Assembly (NCBI RefSeq): GCF_040054535.1
Contig: NC_090781.1
Span: 11,633,482-11,697,481 of the forward strand
Direction of reading: 5' to 3'
DNA length: 64,000 nucleotides
DNA from: Antennarius striatus
Taxonomy: Eukaryota; Chordata; Actinopteri; Lophiiformes; Antennariidae
A model generated the notes under the pieces. The model saw nothing but the letters and a program-made list of their open reading frames with translations, had not been told where the DNA came from and ran no database searches. Of the stretch, positions 39,783 through 64,000 are shown one piece after another. Made by a program: the position numbers and the translations under genes. How positions within the stretch are numbered: the stretch's first letter is position 1; every line of letters starts with the position of its first letter.

Positions 39783-39916
39783 GACCAGGCATGGGCCATT
39801 TACGGCCCATTTGGTTTTGTAATCCGAACCGCAAAACTTGTTTAACCTACATAATTATTTTAATGAAATAAATGCAGTTGTAAAATATTTTTTACAGTAA
39901 GCCTTGAGACAGTTGT

Positions 39917-39988
39917 GGTTCCATGGTGTAATGGTTAGCACTCTGGACTCTGAATCCAGTGATCTGAGTTCAAATCTCAGTGGAACCT
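39917..39988 (+). tRNA. tRNA-Gln, anticodon CTG
   Basis: The 72-base cloverleaf is complete. The acceptor stem is GGTTCCA (39917-39923) with TGGAACC (39981-39987) and discriminator T. The D arm is GTG TAATGGTTAG CAC, the anticodon stem CTGGA/TCCAG encloses CTCTGAA with anticodon CTG, and the T arm CTGAG TTCAAAT CTCAG is intact. The A box and B box (GTTCAAATC) for RNA polymerase III are present. Compared with the usual vertebrate tRNA-Gln, the T stem appears to carry a paired change (C-G to T-A), which keeps base pairing. No TTTT terminator follows within about 80 bases, so it may read through, be weakly expressed, or be a pseudogene copy. Confidence 0.88.
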
Positions 39989-39989
39989 G

Positions 39990-42150
39990 AGTATTCCTGG
40001 GTATGACCTTAAACTGCATCCAGCCTGGGGGCAAATGAGAGCTGCCAAGTTCAGTTGCCCAAGACACAGCATTTTAACAACCGCAGGTCGTCTGTGATGC
40101 CCCGACAACCCTCCAGGGTTATGGCATAGACTAGGCTAGTCTTTAATATGTATGCTTTGGTGCCTGTAAAAGAACAAAACCTTTTATAGAATGTTTTTTA
40201 CATGTCACTTGCATTAGTAAAAATAAACACTCCATCCATCTGCTCCTCAGCTGACAGATAGATAGTCTCCCTCTATGATGACTGGTGCAATTGCCTTATG
40301 TGAACTCTGACACCTAAAGGCTAACTTAGAAAACAGTGACAACGCCTGATTCTTCATCTAAACAGTATAAGATCCCTAAGATTCATAAAATTGTCAAAGC
40401 TATAACGATTGTCTTTATGCACTAACAAGACTGGGTTTTTTTGTGTTCTCAAGTTGCGCCTCACTGTTAGAGAAGAACTTTTTCTATGATGAATCAAAGA
40501 CCTTGTTGTTACTTTACATCCCTGATAAGAGCGATCAGATCCCAACGTGATGAGCAGTCGTTTTCTGTTTTCACATGATGCCATAGAGATGGCAGGTTTA
40601 CCCCCGTGCACCCTGACAGTGGCTGTTGCTTTAGCCCTTGAGTCAATATTGACACCAGCCAACAGTGGAGAGGAAGAAGAAGGGGGGGGGGGTTAGCCAC
40701 CATATTATCATCAGCCACACATTCAGGCAGACTTCTGAAATGTTAAAAATGAAATTAATTAAATATGAAGGTAAGGACTGTTGATCCTCCCTTTAGTTTT
40801 TAATGCAGTCAGGACTTTAAGTGAATAATAAAAATACAGAAAAGTTATGATGCAGGACTCGCTCACCAGTGCAATGTCTCCAAGCATCCAAGGACGGGTT
40901 TTAGTTTACTGAACCTTCCGTTTGATTAATTTTCAGATAATTTTGGGAAGTTAAAGAAGAAAAAACACACCCTAGCTGGTTTTTACTTTGTGTCTTGAAA
41001 AAAACATTAAAGATGTGATGAATCCATGGGCAGCAATGTCCCTACATGTTCTGAACTGAACTGCAGAGGGTTCATGGCCTTTGCCATCAAATATCTCCCT
41101 CCCGTCTTTCCAGATGAAGGGAGTTGTAAAGGCTTTAAATCACAGCCATAATGTTTTTGCCACTGGAGTAAATGTAAGAAGAAGACTTGAGCTGACATCA
41201 GACATATCTGGATGCATCTTGGCTCAGTTACAGCAGAAGTGAGGGCGTATTGGCCTGTTGGGAGGGGGGGGGTACGTACATGACGCAAGGGGTCACGCTG
41301 CCCTGACGAACAAAATACTGCATCGCAGTATTCTCTCTAATGTCTGAGCGTTTGCAACTTGACGGGATGGAAAATCCCAAATCTGTTATGCCTGTTTGGT
41401 GTTTCTTATCAACTGCTTTGTCAGAGCAAAAAAAAAAAAAAAAAAAAAACCACTTAAGAGAGAAGTAAAGGCATAACCAAACAACGCTGAGACAGAAACC
41501 AATTTGCTGTGACTTGACGAAGAGCCAAACCTCAAAGCTGCTCTGATCTGACGTGAATTAACAAAAGAAAAGAGGAGGAAAAGCTCAATCTCTGGCTACA
41601 CATACACCTCGTGCATGGAAAGCAAACACATTCGAGAGACTTAAAAGTCTCGGGCTTGATTCAATCCCACAGAATCACTTTGTCACACACACACACCCTG
41701 CTGCAGACCTTGTTGACAGAGCCAACACTGTGTCTGTGACACACACCACCAATGCTGCAAACTTGCTGCCACAGGCCATCCCAGCTCTCCCAGCACAGGA
41801 TCACACACAGGTCATGTTTATGATTTGGGAGGAGTGGATGGATGCCAGCGTCTTCCATCACTTTCCTCTTCCTTAAGCTCACTTGTATCAGTGTGCTGCA
41901 AACAGAAATGTTCTGTCCTGGTCTTTGTGCCTCTGGGCCACAATTCAGCCATCCTCCAGTGATTCATGAGCGTATTGATGAAACCTGATTGGGCTGAAAG
42001 GGGTCAAAACTGATGCTTCATCTAATGAGGAGGAGCTCTGACACAATCAAAGGACGTGTGGACAAAACTGATCACTGATGGACTTATAACAGCTAATCGT
42101 ATGAGGGACTATTATCATAAAATACACAAATAATTTGCATGATTAATGAG
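39990..42150. other. Intergenic stretch, nothing recognised
   Basis: No gene was recognised. Low-complexity parts are a G run (40683-40692), a G run (41262-41271) and an A run (41430-41449). Confidence 0.4.
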
Positions 42151-42151
42151 G

Positions 42152-42153
<2 letters not shown>

Positions 42154-42217
<64 letters not shown>
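42154..42217. repeat. (TG)n microsatellite
   Basis: There are about 32 uninterrupted TG units. Confidence 0.97.
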
Positions 42218-42218
<1 letters not shown>

Positions 42219-42219
42219 A

Positions 42220-45035
42220 CAAACTACAATTTACCATACAAGTTACCGTACATTTTTCTTTCAGCCGTCCTGGTTGATTTGCATAGTTAGTTTAGCTACA
42301 GACAGTCTGGTTTTTTCCGAGACGAAAAATATTCTAACTGGCTGCTGAAGGATACTATTTAAATAAAATCTGTGTTCTTATTGAACACACAATAAGATGA
42401 CACTCGTGTCTTTACTCCATGTTCCATGAATATAAAGCAAGAAGTTAGCTTAGCATATTTTTATTTAGACTTAAGAAGAAAAAACCCCCCAAAGTCTGAT
42501 GATCCCGGTCCTCTGAAGCTCAACATGTTTAATCAGCGAATAAATCCAGAAGACATCAATTTTAAAATCAAACTCGATTATCACTATTTGTTATATTTCA
42601 TGAGTAATTGTTGTTATTACTACTCATTTTTAGTAGCATGATTTTCTAACTATAATAGTTACTGTCACTTCATGAAAGACCTCTATGTGTGCAGCTTGCA
42701 TTTAACATCAACAGTAAAATTAAGCTAGATTTCCCTAAAGATTGTTATCTTCGCAACATTCGCTGTTGAAGACCTTGGGTAAAATATGAATCAAGGAGCC
42801 TTTTCACACAACTGGAAAAAACATGGCCTCAACTTTTGTTGACAAAAATATTTCCTGGTCGGTGTCGGGATCTCAGACCTCAGTCTCGGACCTCAGTACA
42901 GGAAGATTCTTAATTTACTGGACATCTTACGTTTTTAGTTGAACACAATTCTGCAAGAGTGTGATGTACTTTTTAATAGAAAGCTTACTCCCACACAGCA
43001 TATGAGAAATCAGGTGATGCAGCATTAAGAGAGACAAAGTCCAGAGAGAGTAGATTGAGGTAGACAAGAGGAGTGGATTATACACACCCGATTTACACCC
43101 GGAAGGCCAGGGTTCATGTTCTATTTAGAGGAAATCTGACATTACTTTCATGTTACAATTTTATATTTTGTTTCAAAAATATTTTTCAAGCATGTTTGGT
43201 TAGGTTTAGGGTAGAATTAGAACCTATTTGGTCAAGTTTGGAAAAGATATGGTGTGAGTTAAACCAGAACAGCAGACTCCAAGTTAAAATCACAACACTC
43301 GTATACAGATCAGGTAATCACGAAACAGCAGGGCGGGGCCAGGCAAAACTGTCTCAGGTAAAAAAAACAACAACAATGCGTTGCAAACATGTCATTGTTG
43401 CACTTTGGTTTGAAACTGATAAAACAAGTGGTTATAACCTGCTTATTATGCTACAGTGCTTTACAGTTGCTAGTTGGCAGATAAAACAAAACTTGAGGCA
43501 AGTTTGCAGTGCTAAACCAAGCTTATCAAAGTCTTCTCATTCTTGACATCAAACAAATAAAACTTATGTCCCAGAATGTAAAACTTCTCATGTCTAAACT
43601 TTATAACAACGGATGGCATTTAGGAAGGATCTTTAAACTTCTTCCTCAACTTAGATGCAAATAGCAGCAGGATTTGACAGCAAACACTCATCACCTCTCT
43701 CTGAGGCGAGGAGATGAGCAGTTGGGGGCTTACGACCGAGGTTAAGGTCCAGCTCAGCCGGTGGAACGGTACATGGCTGTTGGTTCCTGAACCACACGCA
43801 CACACCATATAGCCCTTGCCCTCTCCATTTGTCACTTTCCAAATGTTCCACTCTGTGCACAGGCCAGGATGTGGGGGCGAGGATCAAGAGATCACGGGAG
43901 GTGACTGAAGACATTGAAAGCAGCCAAGTATGCATTGAGATAACTTAGTGTGTGTGTTGGAAGCTTCAATAAAAGGTATAAAACAGGTATACTCTGGCTG
44001 GATCTAGATGGCAAACCGACCATTCAGACCAAGGGATTAGATATAAGTGGCAGCAAATAAGATAACTAACCACCAAAATTAAAGGTGTTTAATATTAAAC
44101 AGATATAACTTTGTGTTTTCACCTTATAAACACGTAGTGTATAAAGGCAAATCCCTTATATAAGATCTTGTACGTTTAACAAACTGCATCTGTGCATTTG
44201 ATTCAATTCAAAAAACTAAATGAATGGGGGAATTTCAGAAAAATGGAAAACTTAAATAAATGCATACATGAAGGAAACAAAGACAAAAAATAATACAGAT
44301 TGTCATAACTCCAAGATACACTTTTGGAAACTGAAATGCAACAAACAAAAAGCCTAACCTTGTTGGTTTACAACTGAAGGCACAGTTCCAAAACTAAGGG
44401 CATGAATCAAACATGGATTGACCTTTTCAGCGATTTGGGTGCAATTTGGCAAATTCCTCCTGTTTCACTTAGCTCACACGAACCACAAAACAAACATTTA
44501 TTCAAAAGTTGATGGTTGTATCTTGTATCAAAACTACAGTGTTCTTAAACATCATCATATAAATTGACTTTGCATCTGCTGGACTGTTCTGTGCTAATGA
44601 GGACAGACAGGTAGAGACAATAGCCGGCAGATTGTCCCGGCCCGGATGGTCCCTGTCCTTGGTTGGTCAACCTGATCTGTGTGAAAGCGTAATGGCCAGT
44701 GCATGTTTCACGCTGCGCTTCAGTGCACATGCTGCTTTCACAAGAGGTGATGGTCTGTGTACTGGATAAACTGTTTTTGCTGGTTGTTATTATTTGTCGT
44801 TAATGGTTCACAGATTGAAATAGAGACATGTGAAAGAGCAAAAAAATTTATGCTGAACGGTTGTCACACAAAGGTAGCGGGAGCTTTTCCGTGAGTTTTG
44901 TATTTTTGTATTAAATTTATCAAAAAATCCTTCCCAAAGTGTATTTTGTTTGATAATGTTGGCATGAAATAGCTTTTTCACTCAAGCTATACATGCATAT
45001 ACTGTATATGTGTTAGACATGCATTTTTTAACATT
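42220..45035. other. Gene-poor stretch, nothing recognised
   Basis: No supported gene. The open frame near 43073-43546 is long by chance standards (157 codons) but has no recognisable domain, and its codon choice looks unselected. Confidence 0.4.
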
Positions 45036-45040
45036 GTGCT

Positions 45041-45271
45041 CAGGCCCCTGAAACAAAAACACAGCTCACTAGGGGCCTGTATGCATGCAAATTAGTACAG
45101 TACGGGGGAGGCAGAGTGACAGGTAGGGACTTCGAGGCGCGTCCCAAATGAGCAGCTTGTAAGGGGGACAGCGCCTTGCTCAAGGGCATCTCGGCAGTGA
45201 TCGGGAGGTGGGCTGTCACCTCCCACTGCCAGCTCACACTCCGAAGATGGCTTGGTGGGCTCTATGAGCCA
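45041..45271 (-). mobile_element. SINE family 1 copy, minus orientation
   Basis: On the minus strand it shares AAGCTGCTCATTTGGGACGC-like, CTTGAGCAAGGCGCTGTCCC and AGGCCCCTAGTGAGC-type blocks with the copies at 26896 and 47555. The tRNA-like head is incomplete at its 5' end. Confidence 0.75.
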
Positions 45272-45417
45272 CTGTCTTCCCAACAAAATGTCATATACTT
45301 CATATCATATCATTCATACCTGCATATCATTTCATATCCTTCTGTCATTTACCCACCCGTCTGTTTAAAACTCAACTCTATCTTGTTGCCGTTGTGTGAT
45401 ATGGTTTTATCACTCAG

Positions 45418-45557
45418 TTTCTCCCGCGGTGCACTGGCATCGTGCCCGGAGTGTCCCCCGCCTCACGCCCTATGCCACCGAGAAAGGCTCCGGCTCCCCG
45501 TGACCCGCTGCGGCAGATATAGCGGTGGTAATCTGAAGATGACTGACTGACTGACTC
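45418..45557 (+). mobile_element. SINE family 2, 3' fragment
   Basis: It carries CGCGGTGCACTGGCATCGTG, CCGGAGTGTCCCCCGCCTCA, CCGTGACCCGCTGCGGCAGA and a short GACT tail (45541-45556), matching the 3' half of 47152-47496 and of 58283-58496. Confidence 0.75.
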
Positions 45558-45559
45558 GG

Positions 45560-46160
45560 TTTCTCTGGTTCTTAAAAGTGACATTCCAGTCATTAACTTG
45601 TCACCACAGATGATGGAGCTGAAAGTCAGACTGTAATTTATCTGTTTTCTACCGGGTTATTAACTTCACCCACATAACACAGCGGCTGGTGCTTGACTCA
45701 ACAGAACGAGGGGCAGCTTCAGGTGTATATCAGGGCAACTTTATGGTAGCACGAGATAACAGAGCAGAGCGGTGACTATAAAGACAACATAAGCCACAGT
45801 AAGGCTTTCAATACCAACATCTACAGGGGCAGGGAACAAAAAGTGCATTTAATAAAACACAAGTGTAATAAAATCATCCGCATTCCTGTTGAGGCCTTAA
45901 ATATGTCTGCAGGACTCCACAGCAGGTTATGAACAACCTCCCTGAAACTTCTGGTGCTTTTTATTTCCTCTTGCATCATTAATTATATTTATAAAAGTTA
46001 TATCAGTTTTTTATGTCTGTCTATAAAGCAGCATATCCATTAAAAAAACTCTTACTCATATGTATACAGCAATATTGCATATTAGTAATGATCAACCACA
46101 CTGATACTACACTAAGTGTTTGTATGTCTAAGAAATAATTGGCTTGCTGTAAACCATCAT
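45560..46160. other. Intergenic stretch, nothing recognised
   Basis: No exon, RNA gene or repeat was recognised. Confidence 0.4.

Positions 46161-46164
<4 letters not shown>

Positions 46165-46225
<61 letters not shown>
46165..46225. repeat. (CA)n microsatellite
   Basis: There are about 30 uninterrupted units. Confidence 0.97.
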
Positions 46226-46229
<4 letters not shown>

Positions 46230-46850
46230 AAAACTCTGTGGCTTCTGTGGCATTTGGTTCTAAGACAAGGTCTAACAAAGGTTATGTCAGTGAAAAAAGA
46301 ACATCTATAGAGAAAATGATGTCTCTCTCTTACACTTTGTGGCAGAGAAAAGTTTTGACAATGTTTTATGAAATAAACAAATCCTATATCTGTCTGGCAT
46401 TTTAATCAGATTCAAGATTATCTAATTAGGCTTCAGGACCATTGATAAGAGCCGATTACAAGATCATGGCAAGAGGATTTATTGTAATGCTAACTGTCTG
46501 TAAAACGTAACATTAACACCCCATAGATTAAGATTTCACACATCATGTCAAAATAACTCAGTAAATATCAAACTAAGCACACACAATGTATTTATGTGCA
46601 TGGGGACGTTCATGAACATCGAGACTGCAGAAGTAAGGTCAGGTTGAAAGTTGTGCCAGCGATGTAGACTATAGACTTCCCTTAAGAGAAATCGCCCCTG
46701 TTGATGTGCATAATAATAAAAGATTTTCAGGTATGTATACTGTGCAAACTGGAAAAATGTTTACCAGCAATATCTCAATAATTCATAATTTTTCATCACT
46801 GACACGTTTGAAATGCAATGCAGACTAAATTGTGAATGAAAGTAAAAGGA
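46230..46850. other. Intergenic stretch, nothing recognised
   Basis: No exon, RNA gene or repeat was recognised. Confidence 0.4.
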
Positions 46851-46854
46851 TTGG

Positions 46855-47137
46855 AGGGTTAGGATTAGGGTTAGGATTAGGATTTAGGGTCAGGGTTAGA
46901 ACTAAATTTAAGGTTAGGTTTTAGAGTTAGTGTTAGGATTAAAGTTGGGTTAAGGGGTTAGGGTTAGGGTAAGCCTTAAATTTAAGGTTCAGGGTTAGGT
47001 TTTGGGTTAGAATTACGGTTTAGTTTAAGGGTCAGAGTTAAATCAGGGCTAGGTTTTAGGGGTTAGGGTTAGATTTAAGGGTTAGGTTTACGGGTTAGAG
47101 TTTGGATTAAGGTGATGGTTAAGTTAAAGAGTTAATT
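46855..47137 (+). repeat. Degenerate telomere-like TTAGGG tract
   Basis: About 280 bases are made of variants of the vertebrate telomere unit: TTAGGG, TTAGGATT, TTTAGGG, TCAGGGTTAG and TTAAGG. Few units are perfect. Such interstitial tracts are frequent in fish genomes and can come from old break repair or from slippage. Confidence 0.85.
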
Positions 47138-47151
47138 TATATACTTGAATG

Positions 47152-47496
47152 CATGGTGGCGCAGTGGGTTGCAGTGTTGCCTCATAACATGGCGGGTCTG
47201 GGTTCGAGTCCCGTTCTGTGCGGAGTTTGCATGCTCTCCCCGTGTCTGCGTGGGTTCTCTCTGGGTTCTCCGGCTTCCTCCCACCTCCAAAAGCATGCGC
47301 TTCAGGTTGATTGGCCAGTCCCTGATTGTCTGTAGGTACGAGTGTGTGTGTGTGCGTAGGTTGTCTGTCTTTGTATGTGGTTCCGCGGTGCTCTGGCGTC
47401 ATACCCGGAGTGTCCCCCGCCTCACCCCCTATGTCAGCTGGGATAGGCTCCAGCTCCCCGTGATACAGCGGCAGAAAATGGATGGATGGATGGATG
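47152..47496 (+). mobile_element. SINE family 2, complete copy
   Basis: The tRNA-like head holds GGTGGCGCAGTGGGTTGCAG (A box region) and GGGTTCGAGTCCC (B box). The conserved body holds GGAGTTTGCATGCTCTCCCC, GTGTCTGCGTGGGTTCTC, GGCTTCCTCCCACC and CAGCTGGGATAGGCTCCAGC, with a terminal ATGG tetranucleotide run. This is a very common fish element. Further fragments are at 944-1305, 27352, 45418 and 58283. Open frames on either strand here are incidental. Confidence 0.85.
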
Positions 47497-47554
47497 ATCC
47501 CCACGGTAAAATGAGTAGCACACTTTAGTGTTAGTAACATGCATATACATAGAT

Positions 47555-47819
47555 TAGTGTGTACAGGCCCTGAACACTCATACACACACAAGGGGCCTGT
47601 ACGCATGCAGGGGGAGGTAGAATGGCAGGCAGCTCCTGCTTGGTGCTTGTAGGGGGGGACAGTGCCTTGCTCAAGGGCACCTCAGCAGTGCTCCAGAGCT
47701 GAACTTACATCTCCCACTGTCAGTTCACACTCTGGGTGTTTTTGGATGGGAGCGGAAATCGAACTGCCGATCTTAGAACATTGGAAGACCTGCTCTACCA
47801 CTGAGCCACTGCCGCCCCT
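47555..47819 (-). mobile_element. SINE family 1, near complete, minus orientation
   Basis: Read on the minus strand it begins GGGGCGGCAGTGGCTCAGTGG (A box), has GATTTCCGCTCCC in the B-box region, then CTTGAGCAAGGCACTGTCCC and ends in GGGCCTGTACACAC. It is close to the copy at 26896-27295. It lies 60 bases from a SINE family 2 copy. Confidence 0.8.
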
Positions 47820-47824
47820 AAAGA

Positions 47825-48668
47825 GTTTGAGTTAGATTTCCACATCTGGAATCACAGGATTCTGGAGTGACTTTTAAAGTTACCTTTTCATTTTGATTTT
47901 CTATTTAATCTACACATTCTCATATAAAGCCAAGAAACAGGTGCGACTATAATAAGTAACACCATGAACAGGATCAGCAGCTCCAAACTTTTTGGATTTT
48001 GTAATATATTCCAAATATTCCCAGTTATTGTTATTCGGTTTTATTCCAAAAAACGGAATAATAGCTAAAAAACTGAATAATCGCCAGCCTCCTTCAAATC
48101 AACAGCTAGTGTTTTCAGCCAAAATATTTTCTGAAAAATTTACAAACTAAAATTTAATTGGGTTTCCTTAAACTGTCACACTGAGCATTCTTACATGGAT
48201 GGGTTCAGCTATCCTTTTATCAGACACAGCTCACACCTGCATAAAAAAATTACAAAAAGTCAAATTAGACTTTTTATTTATAGAATAATTGTACAAGTGA
48301 AGGCAGAACGCCACCCTAATAAATGTGTTCTGAGCAAATATCTCCAAGTTTTATTTAAATCTTCATTACGCTGCCAAATAAGATCAACCTGAGGCTTTTA
48401 TTTTGCGTAACTGGTCCAATATCATCATATTGTGATGACACAATTATTCAACTGTTTTTTGCTATGATTTCAAGATTATCACATTAACATGTTTAATATA
48501 CACCACTTTGGTAACGTGATTCAGTAGACCTCAAACCAGTGAGATTATTTATCCTTTATCTTATTTTTTCATCAAAGGAAACAACATCAACTGAGGGTAG
48601 AAAAAACACGTCATTAACAACAGCTTAAAAAGTAGGTCAGTAAGCTAAATGCAGAATACATGCCTATC
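47825..48668. other. Intergenic stretch, nothing recognised
   Basis: No exon, RNA gene or repeat was recognised. Confidence 0.4.
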
Positions 48669-48669
48669 T

Positions 48670-48675
48670 ATATAT

Positions 48676-48771
<96 letters not shown>

Positions 48772-48900
48772 GGTCATATATACACACACATACACACACA
48801 TATACTGTATATATGTATATATGTGTGTGGGAGTATGTATATACAGTGTGTATATATATGTATGTGTATATATATATGTGTGTGTGTGTATATATATATT
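48670..48900. repeat. Compound TG/TA/CA microsatellite
   Basis: (TG)n at 48680-48713, (TA)n at 48718-48769, then mixed TACACA and TATATG words up to the LINE terminus. The part touching the LINE is probably the element's own simple-sequence tail. Confidence 0.92.
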
Positions 48901-62089
<13,189 letters not shown>

Positions 62090-62640
62090 GTGAGTGAACA
62101 CACCTGGTCCCTGGTGGCCTCAGATTAGATAAGACCCAGTCGGTGCTTAGCATAAACGAACAAAGCAGGTTCCTGAACCTCATGCATAGACCCACTGGCA
62201 AGAGCCAACAATTAGTATATTGTGCTGCTCTGTTTGAAAGGTGGAGCCGAGGTGGCAGGCCATGGCTGGTGTAGCACGAAAGCCTTCACCAGAGTGCACC
62301 AGAGATATTCATTGCTCAGCCAATAAACCTGACAAAGAAACATTCAGTTCTTATTGATTAAATGCCTCACAGAGAGGACCCACAGGTGGAGCGCTGCTTG
62401 TTCTGCCAGAGAAATGACGCCAACATTTGATTATAGGCCAAGCATTTTTTTTTTCTGCTTCACAGTTTCTCCCTTCTGCCCTAGTCCAATATTTGATCAG
62501 TGACAAGAAAAGCTGCAGATGGCCTTACAGCCTTCGAGTAGAGGTGCCACAGTACTTTTGATATATGATGCGAGATTTGTCAAAATATTTTGCTTGGAAT
62601 CGAATTAAAACCTTCACGAACAAACAATCCAACCACTTAC

Positions 62641-63570
62641 AGTGCATCTGTAAGTGCTTCACTTATTCCATATTTTGCTATATTACAGTCTCATTTCAAA
62701 ACGGAATTTCTTTTTTCAATCATTAAAAGATCATAAAAAATAAACTAAGAAATCAGTTGTATATAAGTATTCACAGCTAAATACTTTGTTGATGCACCTT
62801 TGACCACAATTACTCTTTTTGAATAAATTGCCATAAGCTTGGCAAACAAATCTGCCCATTCCTCTCTCCAGAGATGTTCGATCAGATTCAAGTCTGGGCT
62901 CTGGCTGTTCCGCACAAGGACAATCACAGAGTTGTTCTGAAGCCACTCCTTTGATATCTTGGTTGTGTGCTTAAGGTCGATGTCCTGCTGAAAGATGAAC
63001 CATCGCCCCAGTCTGAGGCCTTCCAGTTCCAGCCCCTGAAAAACATCCAAAGAGTGTGATGCTGTGCAGAAAGCAGCAGAAATCTTACTGTAACCACCTC
63101 CATACATGTGCCTAGAGAAAACCGTGTCTTGAAGGTCTATAGACAATTCTTTTGCCTTCATGCTTGGTTTGTACTTTTACATGCACCATCACCTGTGGGG
63201 CCTTAAGTAGACATGTTTGTGTGCCTTTCCAAATCTATGTCCAAATCTGAATTTACCACAGGTGGACTCCAGTTAATCTGTAGGAACATCTCAAACATGA
63301 TCAGTAGAAACAGGACGTCCCTGAGCTCAAGTTTGAGCTTTGTGGCAAAGACTGTACTTACATAGGTGATGTCTTAGTGTTCCTATTTTTAATACATTTG
63401 GAAAAATTTGAAAAATTTTTTAAATCACATTATTTATTATATGAAGTTTTTTGTCATTATAAATCTGTAGAATTTTGAGGAAAAAATTAATTTGTTCCAT
63501 TTTGTAATGAGGCTGTAACAGGAGGAAATATGGAAAAAATGAAGCCCTGTGAACACTGAAAGGATGCACA
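62641..63570 (-). mobile_element. Decayed Tc1-like element in hnf1b intron 5
   Basis: The terminal inverted repeats pair CAGTGCATCTGTAAGTGC and TATTACAGTCTCATTTCAAA (62641-62702) with their mirror at 63496-63570 (TAATGAGGCTGTAAC, then AAAGGATGCACA). The minus-strand frame (63161-62745) keeps the transposase end: FIFQQDIDLKHTTKISKEWL and SQSPDLNLIEHLW with the last catalytic Glu. The aspartate region and helix-turn-helix are deleted. At 930 bases it is an internally deleted, inactive copy. Confidence 0.75.
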
Positions 63571-64000
63571 TTATCTTGTTCAGGGTAATGCCCAAAACTG
63601 TTTGCAAACATCCCTATCAGACTAAAAGACTTCTACATTTTGGGAGATTATTTGAAATGACCACAGTGTGGGTTGTGTAGCCAGTGGTTTGTATTTACAG
63701 ATGTGTCACCCGCCCATGTGTGCTCTGTGGGCAGCTGGTAGTCAGTTAAAATCAGCATCTGGGCTGCTACATCTGGGTGTAGCAGCCCAGATCAATAATG
63801 TACATCCATCACCGTACACACAGGTGTTGTTTTGTAGACTTGGATTGGATAAACATCATTTTAAAAAACTAACACGCCGGTACAAACATTTTCAGTATCC
63901 CACGCAAACACTCAGTCATCTGTGCTGACATTTCTTGTATGATTTGTTTCTCCGCCTCGTCTCTCTTATCAGTATTTTCTTATTTGTATGTATGTCTCTG
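63571..64000 (+). other. Rest of hnf1b intron 5, nothing recognised
   Basis: I looked for the next hnf1b exon (the ISVSGGG region) and did not find it before the window ends. No other feature was recognised. Confidence 0.45.

Noticed and set aside
47124-47606. A 160-codon minus-strand frame and a 127-codon plus-strand frame
   Set aside because: Both run through a SINE family 2 copy, whose conserved noncoding body happens to be open.

Overview
This is a vertebrate nuclear window, most likely from a teleost fish. The evidence is compact intron-containing genes with GT/AG splice sites, fish-type proteins, long CA/TG, GATA and TA microsatellites, and many teleost repeat families (RTE-type and other LINEs, Tc1-like transposons, tRNA-headed SINEs). 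No bacterial, plasmid, phage or CRISPR feature was seen.

Layout: four protein-coding genes lie on the + strand. Fructose-bisphosphate aldolase C (CDS 1492-3602) and the splicing factor srsf1 (6805-9308, with a long 3' UTR to about 10640) come first. Dynein light chain dynll2 follows (16120-17050, 3' UTR to about 18685). The 5' part of the transcription factor gene hnf1b begins at 51388 and leaves the window after its fifth coding exon (62089). ALDOC, SRSF1, DYNLL2 and HNF1B all lie on human chromosome 17, so the window looks like an old linkage group in compressed form.

The 32 kb between dynll2 and hnf1b is gene-poor. It holds two relic gene fragments of interest when the srsf1-dynll2 gap is included: a broken HIPK-family kinase on the minus strand (about 11098-12722) and two exons of a P5B-type ATPase (ATP13A family, 22031-22881) with no partner exons. 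It also has one tRNA-Gln(CTG) (39917-39988), a Tc1-like transposon split by a LINE fragment (32451-34950), an RTE LINE with a 431-codon open reverse transcriptase frame (48901-50517), a degenerate telomere-like TTAGGG tract (46855-47137), four copies of one SINE family, six of another, and large microsatellites.

The four genes do not form a pathway: they serve neuronal glycolysis, splicing, motor/hub protein function and kidney/gut/pancreas transcription. I found no convincing new biological system. The best leads are the two relic gene fragments, the unusual aldolase C-terminal tail, the srsf1 3' UTR, an uncharacterised dispersed repeat with an internal hairpin, and a foldback element with nested inverted repeats. 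All exon limits are read by eye from splice signals and homology remembered for the families; none was checked by alignment.
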